Of a stretch of DNA of 47,448 nucleotides, positions 27,881 to 36,375 are shown piece by piece. Origin of the DNA: an uncultured Collinsella sp. (lineage in GTDB: Bacteria > Actinomycetota > Coriobacteriia > Coriobacteriales > Coriobacteriaceae); assembly GCA_959601045.1 (NCBI GenBank), contig CAUGNZ010000016.1, forward strand, positions 1 through 47,448, given 5' to 3'. Both the position numbers and the translations under genes were made by a program. Positions within the stretch are counted from its first letter, which is position 1; every line of letters begins with the position of its first letter. Under the pieces are notes generated by a model that saw only the letters and a program-made list of their open reading frames with translations, searched no databases and was not told the origin of the DNA.

Positions 27881-27900
27881 TTTGACACATATGTCTCAAA
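27881..27900. promoter_or_regulatory. Near-perfect 20-bp operator-like palindrome
   Basis: TTTGACACATATGTCTCAAA is palindromic except for one base pair. TATACT ends two bases before it and could be a -10, so the palindrome would overlap the transcription start of the flavin-reductase gene about 100 bp downstream. A redox- or flavin-responsive repressor is only a guess. Confidence 0.5.
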
Positions 27901-27983
27901 GGTGGTGTCCGTTGTGGGCGCCGCCTTTTTTTGTGGGTACATACATCCATGAGGTTCCAACCCGCGTTAGGGGAGTGATTGTT

Positions 27984-28487
27984 ATGGACAAAACTGCGTA
28001 CTTTACCATGCCGAGCGGTCTGTACGTGGTGAGCGCCGCGGCAGACGGGCTGCGCGCCGGCTGCGTCATCAACACTGCGGTGCAGGTGACGTCCATGCCG
28101 CCGCGCATTTCGGTTGCCGTGAACAAGGACAACGTCACCTCGGGCGTCATCGCTTCGGCCAAAGCGTTCGCGCTGACCGTGATCGATCAGACCGCCGATA
28201 TGCTCTACATCGGTAACTTTGGGTTCCGCACCAGCAGCGATTATGACAAGTTTGCCAAATACGAGACCCGCGAGACGGCTCTGGGCATGCCCTATGTGCC
28301 CGAGCACGCGGCGGCCCTGTTTAGCTGCCATTTGATCGACACTGTGGATGTTGGCACGCATCTACTGTTTATCGGCGAGGTCGAGGATGCCGAGCGCTTG
28401 AGTGACGAGACGCCGCTCACCTACGATTACTACCATAAGGTCCTGAAGGGCAAGACGCCTCCGAAGGCGTCCTCGTATCAAGGCTAG
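27984..28487 (+). CDS. Flavin reductase-like (FMN-binding split barrel) protein
   Basis: ATG 27984 follows GGGAGTG; the frame is open further upstream but lacks a better start. The 167-residue protein begins MDKTAYFTMPSGLYVVSAAA and shows INTAVQVTSMPPRISVAVNKDN and FALTVIDQTAD, the pattern of the flavin reductase-like domain of anaerobes. A DxxxVGTHLLFIGEVEDAE motif follows. Such proteins move electrons between NAD(P)H, flavin and rubredoxin. A short rubredoxin gene follows 89 bp downstream, making a split version of the high-molecular-weight rubredoxins that fuse both domains. Confidence 0.85.
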   Translation: MDKTAYFTMPSGLYVVSAAADGLRAGCVINTAVQVTSMPPRISVAVNKDNVTSGVIASAKAFALTVIDQTADMLYIGNFGFRTSSDYDKFAKYETRETALGMPYVPEHAAALFSCHLIDTVDVGTHLLFIGEVEDAERLSDETPLTYDYYHKVLKGKTPPKASSYQG

Positions 28488-28504
28488 AAATGTTTTAAAA
28501 ATAC

Positions 28505-28532
28505 TTGCATTATATTATTGAGAATCTATACT
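28505..28532 (+). promoter_or_regulatory. Promoter of the rubredoxin gene
   Basis: TTGCAT at 28505-28510 and TATACT at 28527-28532 with a 16-bp spacer form a good sigma70-type promoter 45 bp upstream of the start. The spacer is unusually AT-rich. Confidence 0.65.
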
Positions 28533-28576
28533 GATAAATGAAGTACATCACCAGTCGCGTTTGAGAGGAGAACATC

Positions 28577-28720
28577 ATGGCTGAGGAGAAGAAGACGTAT
28601 AAGTTCGTGTGCGTCGTTTGCGGTTACGAGGTTGAGGTCGATACGCCCGAGCTGCCCGAGGATTATGTGTGCCCGGTGTGCGGCGTCGGTCCCGATCAGT
28701 TTGAGCTCGTCGAGGAGTAG
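28577..28720 (+). CDS. Rubredoxin-like electron carrier (47 residues)
   Basis: MAEEKKTYKFVCVVCGYEVE leads into a first CxxC (CVVC) and a second in YVCPVCGVGPDQFELVEE, the four ligands of a rubredoxin Fe site. Classic rubredoxin is 52-54 residues; this one is shortened between the cysteine pairs, as in rubrerythrin C-termini. AGAGGAGAAC is the ribosome-binding site, and the TAG is at 28718. Together with the preceding flavin reductase it presumably forms an electron chain to an oxygen- or peroxide-detoxifying enzyme elsewhere. It was found by reading, being too short for common ORF cutoffs. Confidence 0.9.
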   Translation: MAEEKKTYKFVCVVCGYEVEVDTPELPEDYVCPVCGVGPDQFELVEE

Positions 28721-28760
28721 CTCGCAGACACACGGCGAAAGCCGAACATAGCTCTGTCCA

Positions 28761-28796
28761 AGGGCCTCGGTCGAATTCTCGGCCGGGGCCCTTTTC
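28761..28796 (+). terminator. Terminator of the rubredoxin gene
   Basis: AAGGGCCTCGGTCGA, TTCTC and GGCCGGGGCCCTT form a long imperfect stem followed by TTCC. Confidence 0.8.
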
Positions 28797-28863
28797 CTCC
28801 GCCCCCAAGGGATCACGGTTGCTGTTGGCCGATCCTGTCTGTTGTGAGTCCGGCCGACCTTTT

Positions 28864-29000
28864 GTCTCAATCTGTAACATCTAACGGTGGAAATTGGGCC
28901 CACTTGTTACATATCGAGACAAACCAAAACCGTCCGGCAGAAGATCTCAATCTGTAACATCTAGACATCGAAAGCGGGTCTAGATGTTACAGATCGAGAC
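28864..29000. repeat. 57-nt hairpin array A (two units)
   Basis: Units lie at 28864-28920 and 28944-29000, separated by 23 bp, so the repeat period is 80 bp. Each unit has left arm (G/A)TCTCAATCTGTAACA, a 25-base core, and right arm TGTTACA(G/T)ATCGAGAC. The core of unit 2 contains a further TCTAGAC/GTCTAGA stem. The array sits between convergent rubredoxin and Nramp genes. Confidence 0.95.
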
Positions 29001-29027
29001 GTTTGCCTGAGTAGGTGCCCCGCCCCA

Positions 29028-30284
29028 TTACATCCCTGTCAACAACACGACATCGAGAATCGTCACGATGGCACCGATCCCTACGAGCAGCGCGTTGAGC
29101 GGGCGCGAATTGGCATATTTGCCCATGACGCGGCGTGAGCTGGTGAGCCGTATGAGCACAAAGACCGTAATCGGCAGCTGAAGCGACAGCAGCGCCTGAC
29201 TCCAGATGAGACCTTCAAAAGGATTTGGGACGACCAGGCACGCCGTCACTGCGCCGACGAAACAGGCCGCCACCCCGATCGAGGAATGTCGGTCGTGGAT
29301 GTCGTATTCCTCGTCGAACATGCCCGCGGTGATGGTGCCCGCCGCCATGCCCGCCGTCACACTACTCGAGAGGCCCGCAAACAGCAGCGCTACCGCAAAG
29401 ATGGTCGAGCTCGCCGGGCCCAAGATGGGGGAGAGCGTGGCCGCTGCGACGGCGAGGTCGTCTACGACCATGCCGTGCGCAAAGAAGGTCGTTGCGGCAA
29501 GGATGACCATGGCCGAGTTGATTGCCCAGCCCACGCCCATCGAAAAGAGCGTGTCGAAGAGCTCGTAGCGCAGACGTTCTTCGATAACCTGCTCGCCTTG
29601 GCCTTCGAAGTGCATGGATTGGATGACCTCGGAGTGCAGAAAAAGGTTGTGTGGCATAACGACCGCACCCAGAACGCTCACGATAATCGCGGCAGAGCCA
29701 GTGGGCATACTAGGCGTGATCCAGCTTGCGGCGGCTTGCGGCCAGTCGACCTTGACTAGTGCAAGCTCGGCCAAAAACGAGAGTCCTACCACGCCTACGA
29801 AGGCGATGATCCAGCGTTCGGCATGCTTGTAGGAGTTCGTCATGAGCATCGCCATCGATACTGCCGCCACGATGACGCAGCCCGCGCGCACGGGCAGCCC
29901 AAAGAGCATTTGAAGGGCAATCGCGCCACCCAGGACTTCGGCCATGGCGGTGGCGACAGTCGCGAGATAGGCGCTGGCGAGCACGGCACGTCCCGCGGGG
30001 CGGGGCAGGAAGCGAGTCGTGGCCTCGGCAAGACAGGCGCCCGTGGCGATGCCCAAGTGCGCCGCGTTGTGCTGCAGGACGATGAGCATAATCGTGGACA
30101 GCGTGACGATCCACAGCAGCGCGTAGCCAAACTGCGAGCCCGCGGCCATATTGGAGGCCCAGTTGCCCGGGTCGATAAAGCCGACGGTGACGAGCAGCCC
30201 GGGGCCGATATGCCGCGCAATGTCTAGGCCTCCGTGACCACCGGTGCGTCGGGAGCCAAAGCGTTGTTTGAGATGGTTGAGCAT
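29028..30284 (-). CDS. Nramp-family divalent metal (Mn/Fe) transporter
   Basis: ATG 30284 follows AGGAG; the frame extends to 30320. The 418-residue membrane protein has about eleven helices, with the metal-binding DPGN (GFIDPGNWASNMAAG) in helix 1 and MPHN (GAVVMPHNLFLHSEV) in helix 6, both hallmarks of MntH/Nramp H+-coupled Mn2+ uptake. It lies 75 bp downstream of gpmA on the same strand and is probably in its operon. This makes biological sense only if the phosphoglycerate mutase or other enzymes need Mn, which is not shown. Confidence 0.93.
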   Translation of the reverse strand: MLNHLKQRFGSRRTGGHGGLDIARHIGPGLLVTVGFIDPGNWASNMAAGSQFGYALLWIVTLSTIMLIVLQHNAAHLGIATGACLAEATTRFLPRPAGRAVLASAYLATVATAMAEVLGGAIALQMLFGLPVRAGCVIVAAVSMAMLMTNSYKHAERWIIAFVGVVGLSFLAELALVKVDWPQAAASWITPSMPTGSAAIIVSVLGAVVMPHNLFLHSEVIQSMHFEGQGEQVIEERLRYELFDTLFSMGVGWAINSAMVILAATTFFAHGMVVDDLAVAAATLSPILGPASSTIFAVALLFAGLSSSVTAGMAAGTITAGMFDEEYDIHDRHSSIGVAACFVGAVTACLVVPNPFEGLIWSQALLSLQLPITVFVLIRLTSSRRVMGKYANSRPLNALLVGIGAIVTILDVVLLTGM

Positions 30285-30359
30285 GGTGCGCTCCTGCGTA
30301 TGGACGGCGTGACGTCGCATCTGGGTCGTGCGGCGCCACGCGTCGGATTTGGGTTGGGG

Positions 30360-31133
30360 CTACTTGTGCGCTTTGCCCTGATTGGCCACGGCGTCGATCT
30401 TGGCGGCGATGGTCGCCGGGTCGCCGATGTAGCGCTTGTCGAGGACGTTGAAATCGGTGTCGAAGGTGTAGACGAGCGGCACGCCGGTGGGGATGTTGAC
30501 CTTGAGGATCTCCTCGGGCGTGAGGTGCTCGAGCTTCATGACGAGTGAGCGCAGGGAGTTGCCGTGTGCGGCGATGAGTACGCGCTTGCCGGCGAGCATC
30601 TGGGGGCGAATCTCGTCTTCGAAATAAGGCCAGGCGCGGGCGATCGTGTCCCTGAGGCACTCGGTATAGGGCAGCTGATCGGGCGCGACATCACGGTATT
30701 GCTCCTGGGTGTGGGGATCGCGCGCGTCGTCCGGCTCGAGTGCCGGCGGGCAGACATCGAAGGAGCGGCGCCAGATGAGCACCTGCTCGTCGCCGTGCTC
30801 CGCTGCGGCATCGGCCTTGTTGAGACCCTGCAACGCTCCGTAGTGGCGCTCGTTGAGCTTCCAGGATTTGATGACGGGCAGCCACTCGCGATCCATTTGG
30901 CCGAGCACGATGTTGAGGGTGTGGATCGCGCGCTTGAGGCGCGAAGTGTAGCAGACGTCAAAGTCGAAACCGGCTTCTTTGAGGGCTCGACCGCCTGCTG
31001 CGGCTTCTTCGCGGCCCGTGTCGGTGAGCTCAACATCGGTCCAGCCGGTGAACAGGTTGAGCTTGTTCCACTCGGACTCTCCGTGACGGATGAGGACGAG
31101 TTGCATCGTCTGCTGGTCTGCTTGGTGCGCCAT
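30360..31133 (-). CDS. gpmA: 2,3-bisphosphoglycerate-dependent phosphoglycerate mutase
   Basis: The 257-residue glycolytic enzyme carries the phospho-histidine motif LIRHGESEWNKLNLFTGWTD near residue 14, RLKRAIHTLN, ERHYGALQGLNKADAAA and AAHGNSLRSLVMKLEHL with the second catalytic His. It interconverts 3- and 2-phosphoglycerate. An extension of about 9 residues precedes the usual MQLVLIRHGE start; an internal ATG at residue 10 (MQLV) could be the true start (31106). AGGAGGCC precedes the ATG at 31133. Confidence 0.94.
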   Translation of the reverse strand: MAHQADQQTMQLVLIRHGESEWNKLNLFTGWTDVELTDTGREEAAAGGRALKEAGFDFDVCYTSRLKRAIHTLNIVLGQMDREWLPVIKSWKLNERHYGALQGLNKADAAAEHGDEQVLIWRRSFDVCPPALEPDDARDPHTQEQYRDVAPDQLPYTECLRDTIARAWPYFEDEIRPQMLAGKRVLIAAHGNSLRSLVMKLEHLTPEEILKVNIPTGVPLVYTFDTDFNVLDKRYIGDPATIAAKIDAVANQGKAHK

Positions 31134-31186
31134 AGGGGCCTCCTTGATCTGGCACGGTGTGCGTGCCGTTTGCTTGACGCCGCAAA

Positions 31187-31214
31187 GGATACCCGTTTTA
31201 AGCTTAAAAGTTAA
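31187..31214 (-). promoter_or_regulatory. gpmA promoter with 14-bp palindrome in the spacer
   Basis: On the minus strand TTAACT and TATCCT are spaced by 16 bp, and the perfect palindrome TTTTAAGCTTAAAA (31196-31209) fills most of the spacer. It is an attractive operator position; the binding protein is unknown. Confidence 0.5.
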
Positions 31215-31271
31215 CCAAGACTAACAAAATTGTTGTATTTGAATGGGATGGTGAAAGGGGGCTGCCGAAAT

Positions 31272-31488
31272 GTCTCGATCTGTAACAACGAGGGATGGAA
31301 ATTGGGCCTAGGTGTTACAGATCGAGACAGGAAGAAATGGTCCTATGGAAAATCTCGATTTGTAACAGCTGGCCGCCAAAACCGGCCCTTCGTGTTACAG
31401 ATCGAGACAAACCAAAACCGCTCCGCAGAAAATATCAATCTGTAACATCTAGGCGCCAAAATCCGCTCTTCCTGTTACAGATTGAGAT
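31272..31488. repeat. 57-nt hairpin array B (three units)
   Basis: Units lie at 31272-31328, 31352-31408 and 31432-31488, each pair separated by exactly 23 bp. The linker between units 2 and 3 begins AAACCAAAACCG like that of array A. In unit 3 both arms are changed in step (ATATCAATCTG with CAGATTGAGAT). It lies between divergent gpmA and gltB. The rest to 31672 holds only a possible gltB promoter (TAGTAT at 31625). Confidence 0.95.
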
Positions 31489-31672
31489 GTTTGAAGCGGT
31501 GAGCTTACAGGCCGAACTTGGGGCCTATGTTGTCGCCCTTGAGGTCGGCGGTGTCCACTCGTAGGGCGTGCGTTACGCGATTGTTTCGAAACGGGTGGGA
31601 AACACAACGGGTCGGCGATGCTCCTAGTATGCCTATTCAACTGACTGTCTAAATATCTAGGGGAGGATCGCG

Positions 31673-34600
31673 ATGCAGGCAGATTCCGCTCAGCAGCAGG
31701 GCCTTTATCGCCCCGAATTCGACCACGATGCATGTGGCATCGGCGCGCTTGCCGATATCAACGGTGAGCGCCATCACCAGATTCTGGACGACGCACTGTC
31801 CATTCTGGTCAACTTGGAGCACCGCGGCGGCACGGGACTCGAGAAGAATACCGGCGATGGCGCTGGCATCCTGTTCCAGGTTCCGCATCACTTTTTCCGT
31901 AAAGAGGCTCAAAAGTGCGGTCAGATTCTGCCGGCAGAGGGCGACTATGGCGTGGCCATGCTGTTCTTCCCGCAGGACGACAAGGGCGTAGAGGATGCCC
32001 GCCGCGGGTTTGAGGAGGGCTGTGCCGAGGCCGGCGTGCCGCTGCTCTTTTGGCGCGAGGTGCCCGTCGACCCGCACGACCTGGGCGAGACGGCCCGCGC
32101 CTGCATGCCCACTATCCTGCAGGCCTTCCTGGGCCGTCCGGACGACACGCCCGCCGGCGATGCCTTTGAGCGTCGCCTGTACGTGTGCCGCCGCACCATC
32201 GAAAAGAAGGCCGATGCCGAGTTTGCCCTGCGAGACAAGATCTTCTACGTGTGCTCCATGAGCTCGCGCACCATCGTGTACAAGGGCATGCTGGTCGCCA
32301 CGCAGATGCGCCGCTTCTTCATCGACCTCAACGACGCCGCCGTCAAAACGGCCGTGGCGCTCGTCCACTCGCGCTACTCCACCAACACCACGCCCAGCTG
32401 GGAGCGTGCGCACCCCAACCGCTTTATCATCCATAACGGCGAGATCAACACCCTCAAGGGCAACGTCAACTGGATTCGCGCCCGCGAACCCAACCTGTAC
32501 AGCCCCGTGCTGCAGCACGATCTTGAGCGCGTGATGCCCATCATCAACCGCGAGGGTTCCGACTCCGCGATTCTGGACAACGTGCTCGAATTCTTGGTCA
32601 TGAACGGTCGCCCGCTCACGCGTGCCGCGTCCATGTTGCTGCCCGAGCCGTGGGACCACAACGATAGCCTGAGTGAGGAGCGCCGCGCCTACGACGCTTA
32701 CCAGTCCATGCTCATGGAGCCCTGGGACGGCCCGGCGGCCATCGCCTTTACCGACGGTCGCACGCTGGGCGCCGCCCTCGACCGCAACGGCTTGCGCCCC
32801 GCCCGCTACTACGTGACGCGCGATGGCCGCTTTATGCTGGCAAGCGAGGTGGGCACCATCGAGGTGAGCCCCGAGAACATCCTGACGAGCGGCTGCCTGG
32901 GACCGGGCCAGATGCTCGAGGTCGATTTTGCCCGCGGCCGCGTGATCTACAACGACGAGCTGCGCGCCCGCTATGCCAAGGAGAAGCCCTACCGCGACTG
33001 GATTGCCGAGGAGACACTGACCGTCGACGCGCTCGATGAGCCCGCCGCGCCCGCGCCCGCCGAGGATGCCGAGGTGCCCGCCGCCGTGCGCATGGCCAAG
33101 CTCGGCTATCACTGGGATGATGTTGACGAGGTCGTGCGCCCCATGGCCCAGCAGGGCAAGGCCCCGCTCGCCTCGATGGGTATCGATGCGCCGTTGGCCT
33201 GCCTGTCCAAGAAGACGCGTTCGTTCTTTGACTACTTCTATCAGCTGTTCGCTCAGGTCACGAATCCTCCGATCGATGCCCTGCGCGAGCACATGGTGAC
33301 TTCGACCACGCTCTACCTGGGCAACCACGGCAACCTGCTCGAGGATTCCCGCACGGCCTGTCAGCTGGTGCGCTTGGAGCGCCCATTGCTCAACGAGGAA
33401 GAGTTCGAGCATATCTGTGCCATCGACCGTGTTGGCTTTAAGACCCGTCGTTTCCGTGCCGTCTACCGCCGCGATGCCGGCGAGGGCGCGCTGCAGGCTG
33501 CGCTCAAACAGCTTGCCGAGGACGTTGAGGCTGCGGTCCGCGACGGCGTGAACATTGTGGTGTTGAGCGATCGTGCCGCTGCGGGCGAGGTGCCCGTGCC
33601 GTCGCTGCTCGCCGTGGGCTGCGTGCACAACCACCTGATCCGCGCCGGCGTTCGTACTTTTGCCGACATCGTGGTGGAGTGCGGTGACGCCGTGTCCCCG
33701 CACGACTTTGCGGCACTGGTGGGCTACTCCGCGAGCGGCATCTATCCGTACAACGCACATGCGTGCATCCGCGATCTGGCGGCACGCGGCGACCTGGACG
33801 TGACGGCCGAGCAGGGCATCGCCAACTACAACAAGGCTGCGACCGCCGGCATCGTCTCCATCATGTCCAAGATGGGCATCTCCACGGTGCAGAGCTACCA
33901 TTCGGCGCAGATCTTCGAAGCCGTGGGCTTTACGCCGGAGTTCGTCAACGCGTACTTTGCCGGCACGGTGAGCCGTGTGGGCGGTATGGGTGTCGAGGAC
34001 GTTGAACGCGAGCAAAACGAGCGCTACGACGCCGCGCTCGCTATCCTTAAGAGCCCGGCTCCCGATCAGCTGCCCACGCTGGGCCTGACCAAGTGGCGCC
34101 CGCTCGGCGGCGAGGAACACCTCATCGACCCCCAGACCGTCTACCTGCTGCAGACCGCCTGCCGTGAGGACAGCTACGACACCTTTAAGGAGTACAGCGC
34201 CCGCCTGCACCGCACCGGCCGTGCCGTGCGTCTGCGCGACTTGCTCGACTTTGATGCCAGCGGCCGCACGCCGGTTTCGCTCGACGAGGTCGAGCCCGCG
34301 CTCAACATCGTCCGCCGCTTTAACACCGGCGCCATGTCGTACGGCTCCATCAGCAAAGAGGCGCACGAGTGCATGGCCATCGCCATGAATCGCCTGCACG
34401 GACGCTCCAACTCGGGCGAGGGCGGCGAGGACCCGCGTCGCGAGACCCCGCTGGCTAACGGTGACTCCAAGAACTCCGCGATCAAGCAGGTGGCAAGCGC
34501 GCGCTTTGGCGTGACGAGCCGCTACCTGTGCAGCGCCTTCGAGATCCAGATCAAGATGGCCCAGGGCGCCAAGCCCGGCGAGGGCGGTCACCTGCCCGGC

Positions 34601-36370
34601 AAGAAGGTCTACCCCTGGATTGCCGAGGTCCGTCAGTCCACGCCCGGCATCGGCCTGATCTCGCCTCCGCCGCATCACGACATCTACTCTATCGAAGACC
34701 TGGCCGAGCTCATCTTCGACCTTAAGAACGCCAACCCCGGCGCGCGCGTGTCGGTCAAGCTGGTCAGCGAGGCCGGCGTCGGCACCATCGCCACCGGTGT
34801 GGCCAAGGGTGCTGCCGACAAGATCTTGATCAGTGGCCACAACGGCGGCTCGGGTGCCGCTGCGCGCGACTCTATCTGGCATGCGGGACTGCCGTTGGAA
34901 CTTGGCCTTGCCGAGGCCCAGCAGACGCTGCTGCAAAACGGCCTGCGCTCACGCGTGGTGCTCGAGGCCGACGGCAAGCTCATGGACGGCACCGATGTTG
35001 CCGTCGCCTGCCTGCTGGGCGCCGAGGAGTTTGGCTTTGCGACCATGCCGCTCATCTCGATGGGCTGCTTCATGCAGCGCGACTGCCAGCAGGATACCTG
35101 CCCCGCCGGCATCGCGACGCAAAACTGTCGCCTGCGTCGCGGCTTCCGCGGCAAGCCCGAGCATGTCGAGCACTTTATGCTCTTTGTTGCCGAGCAGCTG
35201 CGCGAGGTCATGGCGAGCCTGGGCTTCCGCACCGTCGACGAGATGGTCGGCCATCCCGAGTGCTTGCGCCAGATCGAGGTCCCGGGCAACCGCAAGGCTA
35301 ACCTGCTCGATCTGTCGCCCGTGCTGGCGAGCGCGACCTGCGAGTTCGGTGCCCACATCTCGGGTGCCGACGGCCGTCACTTCCTGCCCCAGATGGCTGC
35401 GGACAGCGAGCTCGACAAGACGCTCGACTCCACGCTGTTTGTGCCTTACACGGCCGACGCTCGCGCGCACCTGCGCCCGATTCGCTTCCGCGCCGATATC
35501 GCCAACGTCAACCGCTGCGTGGGCACTATCCTGGGCAACGCGGTGACCAAGGCACATCCCGAGGGCCTGCCCGCCGGCTCCATCACCATCGATTGCGATG
35601 GTTCGGCCGGTCAGAGCTTTGGCGCCTTCCTGCCGCGCGGCATTACGCTCAACGTGTGCGGCGACGCCAACGACTACTTTGGCAAGGGCCTTTCGGGCGG
35701 CGAGGTGTCGGTGCGCCCCAACCCGCATGCGACCTACAAGTTCGACGAAAACATCATCGTGGGTAACGTTGCGTTCTTTGGCGCCACGAGCGGCCACGGC
35801 TTCATCAACGGCCTGGCCGGCCAGCGCTTTGGCGTACGCAACTCCGGTGCCACCGTGGTGGTCGAGGGCTGCGGCAACCACGGCTGTGAGTACATGACGG
35901 GCGGCCTGGCGCTCATCCTGGGCGAGGTCGGGCAGAACTTTGCCGCCGGCATGACGGGCGGCGTGGCCTATGTCTTTGACCAGTACGGCACGCTCGATGC
36001 CCGCGTGAACCACGAGAGCGTTGAGCTCAAGGCCCCGACGGCCGGCGAGCTGGCACAGATTCGCGAGCTCATCCAAGAGCACGTGGACGCGACGCAGAGC
36101 CCGCGCGGCATCAAGCTGCTCTACAGCTTTGAGACGATGAGCAAGCACTTTGTGAAGGTCATTCCGACCGAGTACGAGCGTGTGCTGGCGATTGTCGCTG
36201 CGAGCGAGGCCGTCGGCAAGACGCATGCGCAGGCAGAGGAGCTGGCGTTTGACATTGTGACCGGTCGCGCGAGCGCCGCGGATGTCGCTCGCTTCGATAT
36301 TGCGGGCGGTGCTGCGGGTGCTGCGTCCGTGGCCGCCAGCTCTGTTGCTTCGACCAAGAAGGAGGCGTAA
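31673..36370 (+). CDS. gltB: Glutamate synthase large subunit (NADPH-type)
   Basis: The 1565-residue enzyme begins with a short propeptide and the N-terminal Cys nucleophile in HDACGIGALADINGE, the class II glutaminase. A central domain and the FMN-binding barrel follow; the 3Fe-4S cysteines appear in CFMQRDCQQDTCPAGIATQ. The C-terminal domain has GEVSVRPNPHATYKF and TSGHGFINGLAGQRFG repeats of the GXGXG beta-helix. It transfers the amide N of glutamine to 2-oxoglutarate using electrons from GltD. The length is usual. GGGGAGGATCGCG precedes the start. Five bases separate its stop from gltD. Citrate synthase at the left edge may supply the carbon. Confidence 0.96.
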   Translation: MQADSAQQQGLYRPEFDHDACGIGALADINGERHHQILDDALSILVNLEHRGGTGLEKNTGDGAGILFQVPHHFFRKEAQKCGQILPAEGDYGVAMLFFPQDDKGVEDARRGFEEGCAEAGVPLLFWREVPVDPHDLGETARACMPTILQAFLGRPDDTPAGDAFERRLYVCRRTIEKKADAEFALRDKIFYVCSMSSRTIVYKGMLVATQMRRFFIDLNDAAVKTAVALVHSRYSTNTTPSWERAHPNRFIIHNGEINTLKGNVNWIRAREPNLYSPVLQHDLERVMPIINREGSDSAILDNVLEFLVMNGRPLTRAASMLLPEPWDHNDSLSEERRAYDAYQSMLMEPWDGPAAIAFTDGRTLGAALDRNGLRPARYYVTRDGRFMLASEVGTIEVSPENILTSGCLGPGQMLEVDFARGRVIYNDELRARYAKEKPYRDWIAEETLTVDALDEPAAPAPAEDAEVPAAVRMAKLGYHWDDVDEVVRPMAQQGKAPLASMGIDAPLACLSKKTRSFFDYFYQLFAQVTNPPIDALREHMVTSTTLYLGNHGNLLEDSRTACQLVRLERPLLNEEEFEHICAIDRVGFKTRRFRAVYRRDAGEGALQAALKQLAEDVEAAVRDGVNIVVLSDRAAAGEVPVPSLLAVGCVHNHLIRAGVRTFADIVVECGDAVSPHDFAALVGYSASGIYPYNAHACIRDLAARGDLDVTAEQGIANYNKAATAGIVSIMSKMGISTVQSYHSAQIFEAVGFTPEFVNAYFAGTVSRVGGMGVEDVEREQNERYDAALAILKSPAPDQLPTLGLTKWRPLGGEEHLIDPQTVYLLQTACREDSYDTFKEYSARLHRTGRAVRLRDLLDFDASGRTPVSLDEVEPALNIVRRFNTGAMSYGSISKEAHECMAIAMNRLHGRSNSGEGGEDPRRETPLANGDSKNSAIKQVASARFGVTSRYLCSAFEIQIKMAQGAKPGEGGHLPGKKVYPWIAEVRQSTPGIGLISPPPHHDIYSIEDLAELIFDLKNANPGARVSVKLVSEAGVGTIATGVAKGAADKILISGHNGGSGAAARDSIWHAGLPLELGLAEAQQTLLQNGLRSRVVLEADGKLMDGTDVAVACLLGAEEFGFATMPLISMGCFMQRDCQQDTCPAGIATQNCRLRRGFRGKPEHVEHFMLFVAEQLREVMASLGFRTVDEMVGHPECLRQIEVPGNRKANLLDLSPVLASATCEFGAHISGADGRHFLPQMAADSELDKTLDSTLFVPYTADARAHLRPIRFRADIANVNRCVGTILGNAVTKAHPEGLPAGSITIDCDGSAGQSFGAFLPRGITLNVCGDANDYFGKGLSGGEVSVRPNPHATYKFDENIIVGNVAFFGATSGHGFINGLAGQRFGVRNSGATVVVEGCGNHGCEYMTGGLALILGEVGQNFAAGMTGGVAYVFDQYGTLDARVNHESVELKAPTAGELAQIRELIQEHVDATQSPRGIKLLYSFETMSKHFVKVIPTEYERVLAIVAASEAVGKTHAQAEELAFDIVTGRASAADVARFDIAGGAAGAASVAASSVASTKKEA

Positions 36371-36375
36371 GTGCT

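Noticed and set aside
29786..30284. Manganese (yybP-ykoY) riboswitch ahead of the Nramp gene
   Set aside because: Only 75 bp separate it from gpmA, and no such fold is visible; the gene more likely shares the gpmA transcript.
28864..31488. Hairpin arrays as a CRISPR
   Set aside because: The repeated part is the palindromic arms and each unit carries its own variable centre; linkers are nearly shared between clusters, not unique spacers, arrays have at most three units, and no cas genes are present.
31649..34936. Minus-strand 1095-residue ORF opposite gltB
   Set aside because: Antisense shadow of the glutamate synthase gene with low-complexity residues and no ribosome-binding site.
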